A stretch of 32,732 bases of DNA. Source: Ilumatobacteraceae bacterium (lineage in GTDB: Bacteria; Actinomycetota; Acidimicrobiia; Acidimicrobiales; Ilumatobacteraceae). The position numbers and the translations under genes are program-made. How positions within the stretch are numbered: the stretch's first letter is position 1; the number at the start of each line of letters is the position of its first letter. The notes under the pieces are model-generated. The model saw nothing but the letters and a program-made list of their open reading frames with translations, was not told the DNA's origin and made no database searches. Positions 17,476 through 25,962 of this stretch are shown here, in pieces. The stretch spans positions 1-32,732 of the forward strand of contig JALQYL010000014.1 in the NCBI GenBank assembly GCA_023254135.1, given 5' to 3'.

Positions 17476-18546
17476 GTGAGCGAGCCTTTCAACCCCGAGA
17501 ATGAGCAAATGCCATTCGAGCAGTCGGATGAGCTCATTGCGCATGTTTCATGGTGGGCGCATTGGCGTCCCGCCATTCTCGCCAGCCTTCTGTTTGCGGC
17601 CGTGGTGGGCGGCATCGTAGTGTCACGTCAGCAATCGGCCGTACCGGTCACCACCACAAGCACAACGTCAACATCGATTCCCGTTGACTGCGTCACCTGC
17701 TATCCGCTCACTCGTATCTTGAAGAAGCACTCAAAGGGTGAGGATGTGCGTCGCCTGCAGCAACGACTGAAGGACCTGCACTTCGATCCGGGCACTATCG
17801 ATGGAATCTACGGTGGCGACACGATGATGGCCGTGTGGGCATTTCAGGGCGTGGTGATGAAGTTGCCCGAGAACACCGCGGTGGATTTTGTGACACCCGT
17901 GTTGTGGGAAGTGATGCGAGGTGATGTTGTCATTACGCCACGTCGCCAACCTGGTACACCACGTCACGTAGAGGTGTACCTGCCCGAACAAGTATTGGTG
18001 GTGTTTGAAGGAACGAAAGTTCTGTTGGTAACACACATCTCGTCGGGCACGGGCAAGCCATGGTGTGAAGAGGTCACCATTTCTCCAGGAGAAATTGGGA
18101 ACGAGTACGGCAAAGAACCCATCAAGACTGGTGTGTGCGGAGTGGCCAAAACACCCGGCGGTATCTACTACTTCTATATGCGCAAGTTGGGCACTCGCGA
18201 AAGCAAGTTGGGAACCATGTGGAACCCCATCTACTTCAACTTCGGCATTGCCGTGCATGGTGCCATGGAGGTGCCCAAGTATCCGGCGTCGCACGGATGT
18301 GTGCGTATTCCGCTGTTCATCTCGAATTACTTCCCTGCATTGGTGAAGTACAACGACCGTGTGTACGTGTTCGATGGTGTGAAAGAGCCAGAAGAGTACG
18401 GTTCACAACCGCCCGAATGGGACAAGCCAGACCCGAACTACACCACCACAACTTCCACCAGCACCACAACAACAGTGCCGAAGACAACGGTTCCCAAGAC
18501 AACCGTTCCGAAGACCACCACCACGTCAACAGTGGCGGTGGGCTAG
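17476..18546 (+). CDS. L,D-transpeptidase with peptidoglycan-binding domain
   Basis: A 356-residue single-pass membrane protein that would form 3-3 crosslinks in peptidoglycan or attach proteins to it. A short cytoplasmic N-terminus is followed by a membrane helix at about residues 31-50. A Thr/Ser linker and a PG-binding 1 domain at about 87-125 (KGEDVRRLQQRLKDL and TIDGIYGGDT) come next. The YkuD catalytic domain spans about 160-325, with H261 in AVHGAMEV and S272-H-G-C275-V-R, the nucleophilic Cys motif. The tail is Thr-rich with PKTTV repeats. The GTG at 17476 follows TAGCGT by 9 bases, with no SD. It abuts the convergent DUF305 gene with no spacer. Confidence 0.92.
   Translation: MSEPFNPENEQMPFEQSDELIAHVSWWAHWRPAILASLLFAAVVGGIVVSRQQSAVPVTTTSTTSTSIPVDCVTCYPLTRILKKHSKGEDVRRLQQRLKDLHFDPGTIDGIYGGDTMMAVWAFQGVVMKLPENTAVDFVTPVLWEVMRGDVVITPRRQPGTPRHVEVYLPEQVLVVFEGTKVLLVTHISSGTGKPWCEEVTISPGEIGNEYGKEPIKTGVCGVAKTPGGIYYFYMRKLGTRESKLGTMWNPIYFNFGIAVHGAMEVPKYPASHGCVRIPLFISNYFPALVKYNDRVYVFDGVKEPEEYGSQPPEWDKPDPNYTTTTSTSTTTTVPKTTVPKTTVPKTTTTSTVAVG
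18475..18522 (+). repeat. 15-base coding tandem repeat (PKTTV)
   Basis: CCGAAGACAACGGTT at 18478-18492 is repeated as CCCAAGACAACCGTT at 18493-18507, and a third degenerate copy follows. It encodes the PKTTV repeats in the L,D-transpeptidase tail, probably a wall-spanning spacer that can vary in length. Confidence 0.8.
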
Positions 18547-19179
18547 TTACTTCTTCAGCAACTTCTGCAGTTCTTCGATCTCGCCTTGTTGAGCGGAGAG
18601 GATTGATTCGCTGAACGCAATGACTTCGGAGTTGATGGCACGCTTGGCGGCGTACTCGGCCATGTGAATCGCACCCTTGTGGTGCGTGATCATGAGAGTG
18701 ATGTAGTAGTTGTCGGCGGCCGTTCCGTTTGCTTGCTTGGACAGTTCATTCATCTGCGCATCCGTAGCAAGACCTGGCATCTCCGACATGGGTACGGGTG
18801 TGCCCATCCAGCCCATCACCGTGTCGGTTTCATTCGTCTCGGCCTCATTGAACATTCGCAACATTTGCACCATGCGACCAGATTCCAGAGCTTGGTCGAG
18901 CATGATTTCACGCGCAATGTTTCTGAGCGTGACGTTCCCGTCGGGAGACACGTTGAGATAAATGGATGACATCGCCACTGCTTGCTCGTGATGAATACGC
19001 ATGTCCTGCAGGAACCCAGTGTCAACATCGTTGTGATGAACAATGGTGGTGCGTGCACCAAATCGATAGCCGATTGCGCTTGATGCAAGTAGGGCGACGA
19101 ACAACATCAGCGCAATGTTGAGAGGATTCTTCCACCATGGCAGAAGGTTGTGGTGGTCAAGTGATTCTTCGATGGCCAT
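18547..19179 (-). CDS. DUF305 membrane-anchored protein
   Basis: A 210-residue protein with an N-terminal membrane anchor (about residues 20-42, NIALMLFVALLASSAIGY) and an extracytoplasmic DUF305 domain. The domain is a ferritin-like four-helix fold with paired His motifs: DMRIHHEQAVAMS in the first helix pair and MITHHKGAIHMAEYA in the second. Met residues are enriched around these motifs. DUF305 proteins are often found with copper or metal stress genes; metal binding is plausible but unproven. I chose ATG 19179 over GTG 19188 because TACCGT lies 7 bases before it. The start faces bioY only 28 bases away. Convergent and abutting the L,D-transpeptidase. Confidence 0.88.
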   Translation of the reverse strand: MAIEESLDHHNLLPWWKNPLNIALMLFVALLASSAIGYRFGARTTIVHHNDVDTGFLQDMRIHHEQAVAMSSIYLNVSPDGNVTLRNIAREIMLDQALESGRMVQMLRMFNEAETNETDTVMGWMGTPVPMSEMPGLATDAQMNELSKQANGTAADNYYITLMITHHKGAIHMAEYAAKRAINSEVIAFSESILSAQQGEIEELQKLLKK

Positions 19180-19186
19180 ACGAAAC

Positions 19187-19199
19187 ACGGTAGTAGCCT
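19187..19199. promoter_or_regulatory. Back-to-back divergent -10 elements, DUF305 / bioY
   Basis: On the minus strand TACCGT (19192 to 19187) ends 7 bases before ATG 19179. On the plus strand TAGCCT (19194-19199) ends 8 bases before ATG 19208. The two hexamers are one base apart, so polymerase cannot occupy both at once. Confidence 0.5.
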
Positions 19200-19207
19200 T
19201 TGTTCAC

Positions 19208-19819
19208 ATGTCGACTGCCATCCCCGTAGTACTCGCCGATCTCATCCCTATGCCGCGAGTCATCAATCGCAGCAAAGCCCGCGATGTCGTTCTTGTGGTT
19301 GGTGGCGCGTTATTCACCGCACTTGCCGCACAAATTGTGGTGCACCTCGGATTCACACCGGTTCCACTCACGGGACAAACATTCGCGGTTCTCTCTGTGA
19401 GTGCGGTGCTCGGTGCTCGTCGCGCCATCGCATCGCAGGTGTTGTATTGGTTTCTTGGTGCTGTTGGGCTTCCGTTTTATGCAGGTGCCAAGGGCGGTTG
19501 GAGCGTTGCCTCGGGTGCAACTGCGGGCTACTTCTTCGGATTCATGGTGGCTGCCTGGGTTATCGGGTCTTTCGCAGACAAGCGAGAGTCGCAGAACTTC
19601 GTGTTCTCATTGTCTGCGATGACGCTGGGAACCGCCGTCATCTACACCTTCGGTGCTCTGTGGCTTGCACATTCGTTGAAGATTCCAGTTGCCAACGGCG
19701 ACACGAACGCCATCAAATTGGGCGTTGCTCCCTTCCTGGTGGGTGATGCGGTCAAGATGCTGATAGCAGCGGCCATTGCGCCTCTTGGTTGGGTCACTTA
19801 TTACGCCAAGCCGCGATAA
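19208..19819 (+). CDS. bioY: Biotin ECF transporter S component BioY
   Basis: The membrane substrate-binding subunit of the biotin ECF transporter, 203 residues with about six hydrophobic helices. Family features are VVLVVGGALFTALAAQI, the loop FTPVPLTGQTFAVL, GARRAIASQVLYWFLGAVGLPFYAGAKGG and SGATAGYFFGF, all matching BioY (PF02632). The energising ATPase/transmembrane genes (EcfA, EcfT) are not in the window, so it would use a shared module, as in many actinobacteria. The start is ATG 19208, with TAGCCT 8 bases upstream; the longer in-frame extension to 19115 runs antisense to the DUF305 gene. pgi begins 13 bases after the stop, with its own -10. Confidence 0.93.
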   Translation: MSTAIPVVLADLIPMPRVINRSKARDVVLVVGGALFTALAAQIVVHLGFTPVPLTGQTFAVLSVSAVLGARRAIASQVLYWFLGAVGLPFYAGAKGGWSVASGATAGYFFGFMVAAWVIGSFADKRESQNFVFSLSAMTLGTAVIYTFGALWLAHSLKIPVANGDTNAIKLGVAPFLVGDAVKMLIAAAIAPLGWVTYYAKPR

Positions 19820-19820
19820 G

Positions 19821-19826
19821 TAACCT
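19821..19826 (+). promoter_or_regulatory. -10 element of pgi
   Basis: TAACCT ends 6 bases before ATG 19833 and lies just after the bioY stop; no SD is visible. Confidence 0.4.
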
Positions 19827-19832
19827 GCTCAT

Positions 19833-21362
19833 ATGAGCCACAGCAGTCACCCCGCATTGCGAGAGGCTGCCCAACGAGTGGCGCCACTGTCTGAACTGTT
19901 CGCGTCCCAGCCCGGCCGGGCGAAGTTGTTCACCTTCGATGCGTGTGGCATTCACGCCGACTTTTCCCGTCAGTCCATTGACAATGACTTCTTCATCGCA
20001 TTGTTGCAGTACGTGAGTGACACGCGAATACGTGAACTGTTGATGGCCATGTTCGTGGGTCAGAAAATGAACGCCACCGAGAATCGTGCTGCAATGCACA
20101 TTGCCCTTCGTGATTCACGTCAATCCTCGCCCGAGGCAAAGGCCGCACACGTCCAGCTGCAACGGGCGCTCACACTTGCCGAGATGGTGCGCTCAATGGA
20201 TCACATCGATGCCGTCGTGAACATTGGTATTGGGGGCAGCGATCTGGGGCCGGCAATGGCAACCAGGGCATTGCGCACATTTTGTGACGGTCCAATTGTG
20301 CGGTATGTCTCGAACATTGATCCTGCGGATCTCGATTCGGTACTGCACGATCTCAACCCAGCTCGCACCGTCTTTGTGGTGTCATCCAAAACGTTCACCA
20401 CGTTGGAAACCATGCACAATGCAGAACGCGCTCGTGAATGGGTGTCGAACGCAGGGGTGGAATGGTCGCAAAGATTCTTTGCAGCAACCGCGAATCCACC
20501 AGCAGCATTGGCATGGGGAATTGAGCCCGACCACTGTTTGGAGTTCTACGAGTGGGTGGGTGGTCGCTTCTCGGTTTCTTCGGTGATCGGATTCCCGCTC
20601 ATGTGCGCAGTTGGTCGACAGAACTTCGAAGCATTTCTCGCAGGCATGGAGAGCATGGACCATCACGTGGTCACCACCGACGCGCCATCGAACCTGGCCG
20701 TCATGCATGCGCTCACCTGGTTCGCCAATGCAATATGTCATGAACTACCCACGGTGGCGGTGATTCCCTACAGCCATGACCTGGCGAGATTCCCCGCGTT
20801 CTTGCAGCAGTTGGTGATGGAAAGCAATGGCAAGTCGGTGGATATAGATGGTGCGCCATTGGCCACGGCTTCCAGCCCGGTGGTCTGGGGTGAGCCTGGC
20901 ACCAACGGCCAGCACGCCTTCTTCCAACTTCTGCATCAGGGCATGCAGACGGTGCCCGTGGAATTCATTGGAGTGGTGGAGCCCACAGGCTCACATCAGG
21001 AAGCCCACGACCTGCTTGTGGCAAACATGTTGGCGCAATCCGAAGCACTCGCAGTGGGCCACGCACACTCTGATGGCCATCGCAATTTCTCCGGCAATCG
21101 CCCCAGCACGGTGTTGATGCTGCAGCGATTGGATCCGCACCATTTGGGTGCACTGGTGTCGTTGTATGAACACTCCACCGCCATTCAGGGTTGGCTAATT
21201 GGTGTGAATAGCTTCGACCAATTTGGAGTGGAATTGGGCAAAGAAATGGCAAAAGTGTCCGCGCAATCAATTGCTAAAGAAGTTGCTGACCCATCGCAAA
21301 CCATGACACACCCCTTGATGGAATGGTATTTGCAGGCTCGAAAAAAGTTCCTCGCTCGCTGA
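19833..21362 (+). CDS. pgi: Glucose-6-phosphate isomerase
   Basis: Interconverts glucose-6-phosphate and fructose-6-phosphate in glycolysis and gluconeogenesis. The 509-residue protein carries both PGI signatures: EWVGGRFSVSSVIG (first) and GVNSFDQFGVELGK (second). It also has NIGIGGSDLGPAMA, VVSSKTFTTLET (phosphate binding), the Glu-containing VMESNGKSVD, and WGEPGTNGQHAFFQLLHQG, as in long bacterial/eukaryotic-type enzymes. Length is within the family range. The start ATG 19833 is supported by TAACCT 6 bases upstream. Follows bioY closely with no evident functional link. Confidence 0.98.
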   Translation: MSHSSHPALREAAQRVAPLSELFASQPGRAKLFTFDACGIHADFSRQSIDNDFFIALLQYVSDTRIRELLMAMFVGQKMNATENRAAMHIALRDSRQSSPEAKAAHVQLQRALTLAEMVRSMDHIDAVVNIGIGGSDLGPAMATRALRTFCDGPIVRYVSNIDPADLDSVLHDLNPARTVFVVSSKTFTTLETMHNAERAREWVSNAGVEWSQRFFAATANPPAALAWGIEPDHCLEFYEWVGGRFSVSSVIGFPLMCAVGRQNFEAFLAGMESMDHHVVTTDAPSNLAVMHALTWFANAICHELPTVAVIPYSHDLARFPAFLQQLVMESNGKSVDIDGAPLATASSPVVWGEPGTNGQHAFFQLLHQGMQTVPVEFIGVVEPTGSHQEAHDLLVANMLAQSEALAVGHAHSDGHRNFSGNRPSTVLMLQRLDPHHLGALVSLYEHSTAIQGWLIGVNSFDQFGVELGKEMAKVSAQSIAKEVADPSQTMTHPLMEWYLQARKKFLAR

Positions 21363-21385
21363 ATGTAAAGAGCATCTTCTTGCCC

Positions 21386-21391
21386 TATCCT
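21386..21391 (+). promoter_or_regulatory. -10 element of pafB-pafC
   Basis: TATCCT ends 7 bases before ATG 21399; no SD in between. Confidence 0.4.
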
Positions 21392-21398
21392 GCCTGCC

Positions 21399-22355
21399 AT
21401 GGTGGGACGCAATTCGCAAACAAATTCGGCAGAACGCATGATGAATCTGGTGGCGTTGCTCACTGAATCTCCCACGCCTCTCACGTTCGACGAAATCTGC
21501 AACCGCATGCGCGGTCAGTATCCAGAGAAAGCGGAAGCGCGTCGCACTGCATTTGAACGTGAAAAACGCACATTGCGCAAGTTGGGCATTCCGTTTACCA
21601 CGCAGGTACTCGGCGGAGAAGATGCTGGTCGCACCGCATATTCCATTGATCGTTCGGAATACAAACTCATCGACTTTGATCTCACACCTGAAGAACTGTC
21701 TGCATTGCAGCAGGCAGCAGCCATGGTGCAAATCGGCACAACATGGGGCAAGCGCGCCGTTCAGTGGTTGGGCGGAGCAGTGTCGTCTACCTCGCCAACT
21801 GCGGCTGCCCACATTGAGGCCAAGTCGGCCGCACTGCCTGAGTTGTTCGATGCATGTTCTGCATTGAAGACCGCTTCCTTCGAGTATCACGGGCGCACAC
21901 GTTTCGTGCACCCATACGGTCTCATCGCGCGCAATGGTTTCTGGTACCTCATTGCATTCGATACCGACCGTCAATCGCAGGTCACGTATCGCGTTGATCG
22001 CATCGTGGGCGACATCACTGTGGGCGCTGCTGATTCGTTCACTCGTCCTGAAGGTTTCTCCTTGGAAACCGCGTACAACCGTGATCCCAAAGAGTTCGCT
22101 GGTGCAGCGGAAGAGAAGGCAACAGTGCGCCTCGACCCACGCGTTGCGCCCAGTGTCATTCGTGAACTCGGCGATGAAGCAGTTCTCGCCATCAACGACG
22201 GAGGTTTCGTTGATGTGCAGGTGCCGTGCGGAAATCGCTCGGCGTTCCGTTCATGGTTGTATGCCATGGTTGATCGCGCGGTGGTCATCGCGCCAGAAAA
22301 TGTTCGTCAAGAAATTGTCGCTGACCTTCAGCGCATGGCCGGAGGTGCACAATGA
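21399..22355 (+). CDS. pafB: PafB-like WYL-domain transcriptional regulator
   Basis: A 318-residue regulator with an N-terminal winged-helix region (about residues 10-70: ERMMNLVALLTESPTPLTFDEICNRM and FEREKRTLRKLGIPF) and a WYL domain. The WYL motif itself is seen in GLIARNGFWYLIAFD, followed by YRVDRI. The arrangement and the sequence FEREK-LR-LGIP match mycobacterial PafB, which with PafC drives the LexA-independent DNA-damage response. The stop overlaps pafC's start as ATGA. In mycobacteria pafBC lie near the Pup ligase pafA; no such gene is in this window. The C-terminal WCX-like extension spans about 230-318. Confidence 0.88.
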   Translation: MVGRNSQTNSAERMMNLVALLTESPTPLTFDEICNRMRGQYPEKAEARRTAFEREKRTLRKLGIPFTTQVLGGEDAGRTAYSIDRSEYKLIDFDLTPEELSALQQAAAMVQIGTTWGKRAVQWLGGAVSSTSPTAAAHIEAKSAALPELFDACSALKTASFEYHGRTRFVHPYGLIARNGFWYLIAFDTDRQSQVTYRVDRIVGDITVGAADSFTRPEGFSLETAYNRDPKEFAGAAEEKATVRLDPRVAPSVIRELGDEAVLAINDGGFVDVQVPCGNRSAFRSWLYAMVDRAVVIAPENVRQEIVADLQRMAGGAQ

Positions 22356-23305
22356 GCGGCAAGCGCGGACCACGTAGTGCAGAGGTTCGCGTACGCGGAC
22401 TTCTCACCATGCTCCCTTGGTTGATGCGTCAAAAGAAGGTGTCCATTGCGGAAATGGCCAAGCAGTTCGATATGAACGAAGCCGACCTTATTGAGGACAT
22501 TGAAATGGCCTCCATGTGCGGAATACCTCCGTACACACCGTTTGAACTCACCGATATGTACATCGACGAGGGGTACATCCATGTGGGGGTCAACAAGCGC
22601 TTCAATCAAAACCTGAGCTTGTCGTCCTCCGAGGCGTTTGGACTCGGTTTGTTGGCTGCAGCTGCCGAGGAGTTGCCCAACTTCTCGCGCCGCCGCGAAC
22701 TGAAGAGTGCGTTGCGCAAGTTGCGTCGCGTGTTGCGCGCAGACTTGGTGGATGTCGACGTTGAATCGTCACCGTTCGTCACCGTTCTTTCCGATGCATG
22801 TCAAACCGGGGAACGAGTGCGTATCGACTATTGGACTCCCGCCCGTAACGAGGTCTCGCAACGCGTCATCACTGCTCGCACGGTGTTCACCGATCGCGGT
22901 CACTGGTATGTGTCAGCAGACGATGATCAGTCAGGCGAGCGTCGCACATTCCGTATCGACCGCATTCGCGCAGCGGAACCCACGGGTGAAATGGTGGAAG
23001 TGGTGGCCGAAGCCGCCACCGTGCCCGATTGGTTCGCGGATTCAGCCGACAAGATTGTGGTAGTTGCCGATGTAGCAGCACCTGCCACTTGGGTGGTGGA
23101 AACGTATCCGTGCAAGGTGTTGGAAGAACGTGCCGATGGCTCGTATCGCATTGAGATCGTGGCAAACAGCGCACACTGGCTGGGTCGTCTGTTGTTGCGA
23201 GCCGAAGGAAACATTTCTGTTGTGTCGCCAGAGTCCATGGTGAATTTGCAGCAACAAGCTGCCGCCGAAGTGTTGGCGCTTTACGCGAACAAGTCGGGCA
23301 ACTGA
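22352..23305 (+). CDS. pafC: PafC-like WYL-domain transcriptional regulator
   Basis: The 317-residue partner of PafB, coupled to it by a 4-base overlap. The N-terminal region VRGLLTMLPWLMRQKKVSIAEMAKQF and the segment MASMCGIPPYTPFELTDMY match PafC (MxPyf, lWMCGLPGY in mycobacteria). The WYL domain covers about residues 140-225, with the motif as RGHWYVSADD and FRIDRIRAAEP. A C-terminal WCX-like region follows. PafBC form a heterodimer that senses single-stranded DNA in mycobacteria; the same is inferred here. The 3' end overlaps the convergent exonuclease gene by 25 bases. Confidence 0.87.
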   Translation: MSGKRGPRSAEVRVRGLLTMLPWLMRQKKVSIAEMAKQFDMNEADLIEDIEMASMCGIPPYTPFELTDMYIDEGYIHVGVNKRFNQNLSLSSSEAFGLGLLAAAAEELPNFSRRRELKSALRKLRRVLRADLVDVDVESSPFVTVLSDACQTGERVRIDYWTPARNEVSQRVITARTVFTDRGHWYVSADDDQSGERRTFRIDRIRAAEPTGEMVEVVAEAATVPDWFADSADKIVVVADVAAPATWVVETYPCKVLEERADGSYRIEIVANSAHWLGRLLLRAEGNISVVSPESMVNLQQQAAAEVLALYANKSGN

Positions 23306-23877
23306 TCGGGCTTCTCAACACCCATATCTCTCATGAGATGTATGAGTAGTTGTGCGGTGGCCGTTGCATCGGCCTTTGCTTCGTGCGCTCGGTCGCGTTC
23401 AATGCCGTAGTGCTCGCAGAGGGCCTCTAGTGAGTGCTTCCGTTCTTTTTCGGTGTCGGTGCGTCGGGAAAGCGCCAGTGTGTCGATGTACCGGTCCACT
23501 TGTCTCTCCAGACCCACGCGCTTGGATTCGGCATGGATGAAGTTGATGTCGAACTTGGCGTTGTGTGCGGTGAAGAGGTTGCCTTCACTGATGTCCCATA
23601 ATCGCTCGAGGGCCTCGCGTAACGGCATGCCTTGTGATACTTGCTCTGCGGATATGCCATGAATGTGTTCGGCACCGTGGTTGTAATCAGAAGGACTTTC
23701 AGGCTTCACCACGGTTTCAAACTCATCCACTATTTCGCCCTCACCGTTCACCACGATGGCTGCAAGTTGCAGGATGCGATCAGTTTCTGGGTTGATGCCA
23801 GTGGTCTCACAGTCGACCACGGCAAACGACACACTTTTCAGTGAATCTGCGATGGGCGGTTTTCTTGAAGAAGCCAT
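23281..23877 (-). CDS. DnaQ-like 3'-5' exonuclease (DEDDh)
   Basis: A 198-residue exonuclease of the DNA polymerase III epsilon type. The catalytic residues follow the DEDDh pattern: D22 and E24 in VVDCETTG, Asp in HNAKFDINF, and the His-Asp pair in RAHEAKADATAT. It is a stand-alone domain without a polymerase- or UvrC-like partner. It could be the proofreading subunit or a separate repair/RNA-trimming exonuclease; length and context do not decide. The ATG at 23877 has TATTGT 7 bases upstream. Its 3' end overlaps pafC by 25 bases. Confidence 0.9.
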   Translation of the reverse strand: MASSRKPPIADSLKSVSFAVVDCETTGINPETDRILQLAAIVVNGEGEIVDEFETVVKPESPSDYNHGAEHIHGISAEQVSQGMPLREALERLWDISEGNLFTAHNAKFDINFIHAESKRVGLERQVDRYIDTLALSRRTDTEKERKHSLEALCEHYGIERDRAHEAKADATATAQLLIHLMRDMGVEKPDQLPDLFA

Positions 23878-23884
23878 GTCTCAA

Positions 23885-23890
23885 ACAATA
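23885..23890 (-). promoter_or_regulatory. -10 element of the DnaQ-like exonuclease
   Basis: TATTGT on the minus strand, 7 bases before ATG 23877, in the 64-base gap after the LEH-like gene. Confidence 0.35.
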
Positions 23891-23941
23891 AGTGTGGGGT
23901 GGTGCAAGTCTGTGTCACCCATGGTGCGCATATCAGTGGTC

Positions 23942-24337
23942 TTATGCTGATGGCGGCGTCATGACATCAATGATGGTCTGCTTGTCAAAGTAGTCACGCC
24001 ACAATGCGAGCTTGCCGTTCTTTATTTCAAACACTCCCGCCACCGGAAGAGTGGTCCATCGACCATGAATCTCCACACGGTCATCACGTTCATTGAGGAC
24101 GGTGCCGCTTGTCATGTCACCCGACGACGTTTGTCGCAGAATCTGCCAGTCAATTCCGGTGCACATACCGAAGAATCCGTTGAGAGTGGCCTTCAGGGCA
24201 TCGGGTCCAAACGCCTTGCCCATGGGCACATTGTCGTATTCGAAGTCGTCGGTCACCATGGCCGCTGCGGCATCCAGGTCACGTGCGACGAGCGCAGTGA
24301 GAAAGTCGCGAACGAAGGAATCGGGTGTATCTGCCAT
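23942..24337 (-). CDS. Limonene-1,2-epoxide hydrolase-like protein (NTF2 fold)
   Basis: A 131-residue SnoaL/NTF2-fold protein. The catalytic set of Rhodococcus limonene epoxide hydrolase (Tyr53, Asn55, Arg99, Asp101, Asp132) has counterparts here: Y34 and N36 in EYDNVPMG, R84 and D86 in NERDDRVEIHG, and D115 in ALWRDYFD. All five are kept, so it is probably an active epoxide hydrolase, though the substrate is unknown and unlikely to be limonene itself. It follows phoH on the same strand with 21 bases between, and a hairpin sits directly before its ATG. An alternative reading is a general polyketide-cyclase-like protein, but the motif match argues otherwise. Confidence 0.85.
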   Translation of the reverse strand: MADTPDSFVRDFLTALVARDLDAAAAMVTDDFEYDNVPMGKAFGPDALKATLNGFFGMCTGIDWQILRQTSSGDMTSGTVLNERDDRVEIHGRWTTLPVAGVFEIKNGKLALWRDYFDKQTIIDVMTPPSA

Positions 24338-24353
24338 GTGCCAATTGTGGCAC
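24338..24353. promoter_or_regulatory. Inverted repeat between phoH and the LEH-like gene
   Basis: GTGCCA-ATTG-TGGCAC is a perfect 6-bp inverted repeat directly adjoining the LEH-like ATG (minus strand) and 5 bases after the phoH stop. It could be an operator or an mRNA hairpin; there is no T-run. Confidence 0.4.
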
Positions 24354-24358
24354 GGCGA

Positions 24359-25771
24359 CTACAGAAGTTCTGCGGCGAGGCTGGCTACTTCACTGCGCTC
24401 GCACGAAGCGAGCGTGACATGACCAAAACACGATTGATTGGCGAACGCATGAATGAGCACGGCGAGAGCATTGTTTGATTCGCCCATGTAAGGCGCATCA
24501 ATCTGGCTGGTATCGCCGGTGAACACCACCTTGGTTCCCTCGCCAATGCGCGTGAGGATGGTCTTCAACGTGGTGGGTTCCAGGTTTTGTGCTTCATCCA
24601 CCACCACAAACTGGCGATGCAATGAGCGACCGCGGAGGAACGTGACTGACTCCAAGGACAATTGCCCGCGTGCCGTGAGATCATCGATCATGCGCTTGGC
24701 ATCGTGACTTGAGCGTTGGTCAGTGAGGGCAACAATTGCGTCATGAATAGCGCTCATCCAGGGGTCGAGTTTCTCATCCAAGCCGCCAGGCAAGAAGCCA
24801 ACGTCGGCTCGACCCACCGGCACCAGTGGGCGATACACGGCCAACTTCTCGTACGTGCGTGATTCCACCACTTGTTCAAGTCCGGCGGCAATGGCCATCA
24901 CTGTCTTGCCGGTACCAGCACGACCGTCCAGTGCCACCACGCTGACGTCGGGGTCAAGCAGCAACTCAAGTGCGAAGCGCTGTTCTTTCGAACGTGCACG
25001 CAAGCCCCATGCCTCAGGCGAGGAGGCGGGGAGTAGCTCGGTCATTTCTCCCATGCATCGAACAAGAGCAGATTGTGATCCCGATTTCACCACGGCGAAC
25101 TCGTTCACAGTGAGATGTTGAGAAGATGCAAACGAATCGGTGGGCACCTCGCCGTTCTCATACAAACCGTTCACCATGGCGGTGGGAACATCCACCGTGA
25201 ACCATCCCATGGGTCGTGTATTTGCCGCACGCCCCACTGGTTGATGTTCGGCAGCCACCAAACCCAGGTGTGCGGCCTTTATTCGCAGTCCTGCATCGTT
25301 CGAAATGATTTGCGTGGGGGCAATCAGTGACTGGCCAAGTGCGGCCCCAATGATGCGATTGTCGGGAATCTCGGGATTCAGGCCGTTCTTCAACAGTCGT
25401 TCACGCTGAATGCCGTTGACTTCAATGTGCAATGTTGCGCCATCGGGGTCAGGCCCCAGTGGAACAGGCGTGTGGATGGACCCGCCGGCTCGGCGTCGAA
25501 GATCTTCAATGGTGCGCAACGCTGTACGTGCAGAACGACCCACATCGTCAGGTCGGCTCTTCAATCCGTCAAGTTCTTCCACCACGGTGAGGGGAATCAC
25601 AACGTCGCATCCGGGGAATGAATGCAGACATGCAGGATCAGCAATGAGAACTGATGTGTCAAGAACGATGCGAGTGCGCACCCCAACGGGGTAGTTCGAA
25701 GTACTCAACGTGGAGTCTTGTGGTGACTCTGCGTCGGTACCGAAGTGCTCCGCAACACGTTCGATGTGCAC
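24359..25771 (-). CDS. PIN domain - PhoH ATPase fusion
   Basis: A 470-residue protein with two domains. Residues about 33-160 form a PIN RNase domain: VLDTSVLIADP with its catalytic Asp, then VVEELD, GRSARTALR and NGLNPEIPDNRIIGAAL. Residues about 255-470 form a PhoH-like AAA-type ATPase, with Walker A DGRAGTGKT (K289) and Walker B FVVVDEAQNL, then VFTGDTSQID. This fusion is the PhoH2 type, where the ATPase and RNase cooperate as an RNA helicase-nuclease. No antitoxin-like small gene (PhoAT type) is seen upstream. GTG 25771 has GAGGA 5 bases upstream, a good SD; an internal GTG before RTRIVLD is an alternative. It diverges from the HU operon across a long gap. Confidence 0.92.
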   Translation of the reverse strand: MHIERVAEHFGTDAESPQDSTLSTSNYPVGVRTRIVLDTSVLIADPACLHSFPGCDVVIPLTVVEELDGLKSRPDDVGRSARTALRTIEDLRRRAGGSIHTPVPLGPDPDGATLHIEVNGIQRERLLKNGLNPEIPDNRIIGAALGQSLIAPTQIISNDAGLRIKAAHLGLVAAEHQPVGRAANTRPMGWFTVDVPTAMVNGLYENGEVPTDSFASSQHLTVNEFAVVKSGSQSALVRCMGEMTELLPASSPEAWGLRARSKEQRFALELLLDPDVSVVALDGRAGTGKTVMAIAAGLEQVVESRTYEKLAVYRPLVPVGRADVGFLPGGLDEKLDPWMSAIHDAIVALTDQRSSHDAKRMIDDLTARGQLSLESVTFLRGRSLHRQFVVVDEAQNLEPTTLKTILTRIGEGTKVVFTGDTSQIDAPYMGESNNALAVLIHAFANQSCFGHVTLASCERSEVASLAAELL

Positions 25772-25940
25772 ATCATTCCTCGCCGCGCGGGTGAAGTGGT
25801 GGATATTCGTGAAAGATTTTTTGCTCGCACGAAGTGTTCACATGGCAGAAATCCGGCATTTTTCAGAAATTTTTTAAAATTTTTTTGGCTGTGGATTTTG
25901 ACGTTTGTCACTCGCTGCAGAACATCAATGTTTGCGGTGA

Positions 25941-25962
25941 TGTTGCATTGTGCGACGCAACA
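25941..25962. repeat. Inverted repeat TGTTGC-N10-GCAACA
   Basis: Six-base perfect arms separated by ten bases, in the phoH-HU intergenic region. Candidate protein-binding site; function unknown. Confidence 0.35.
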
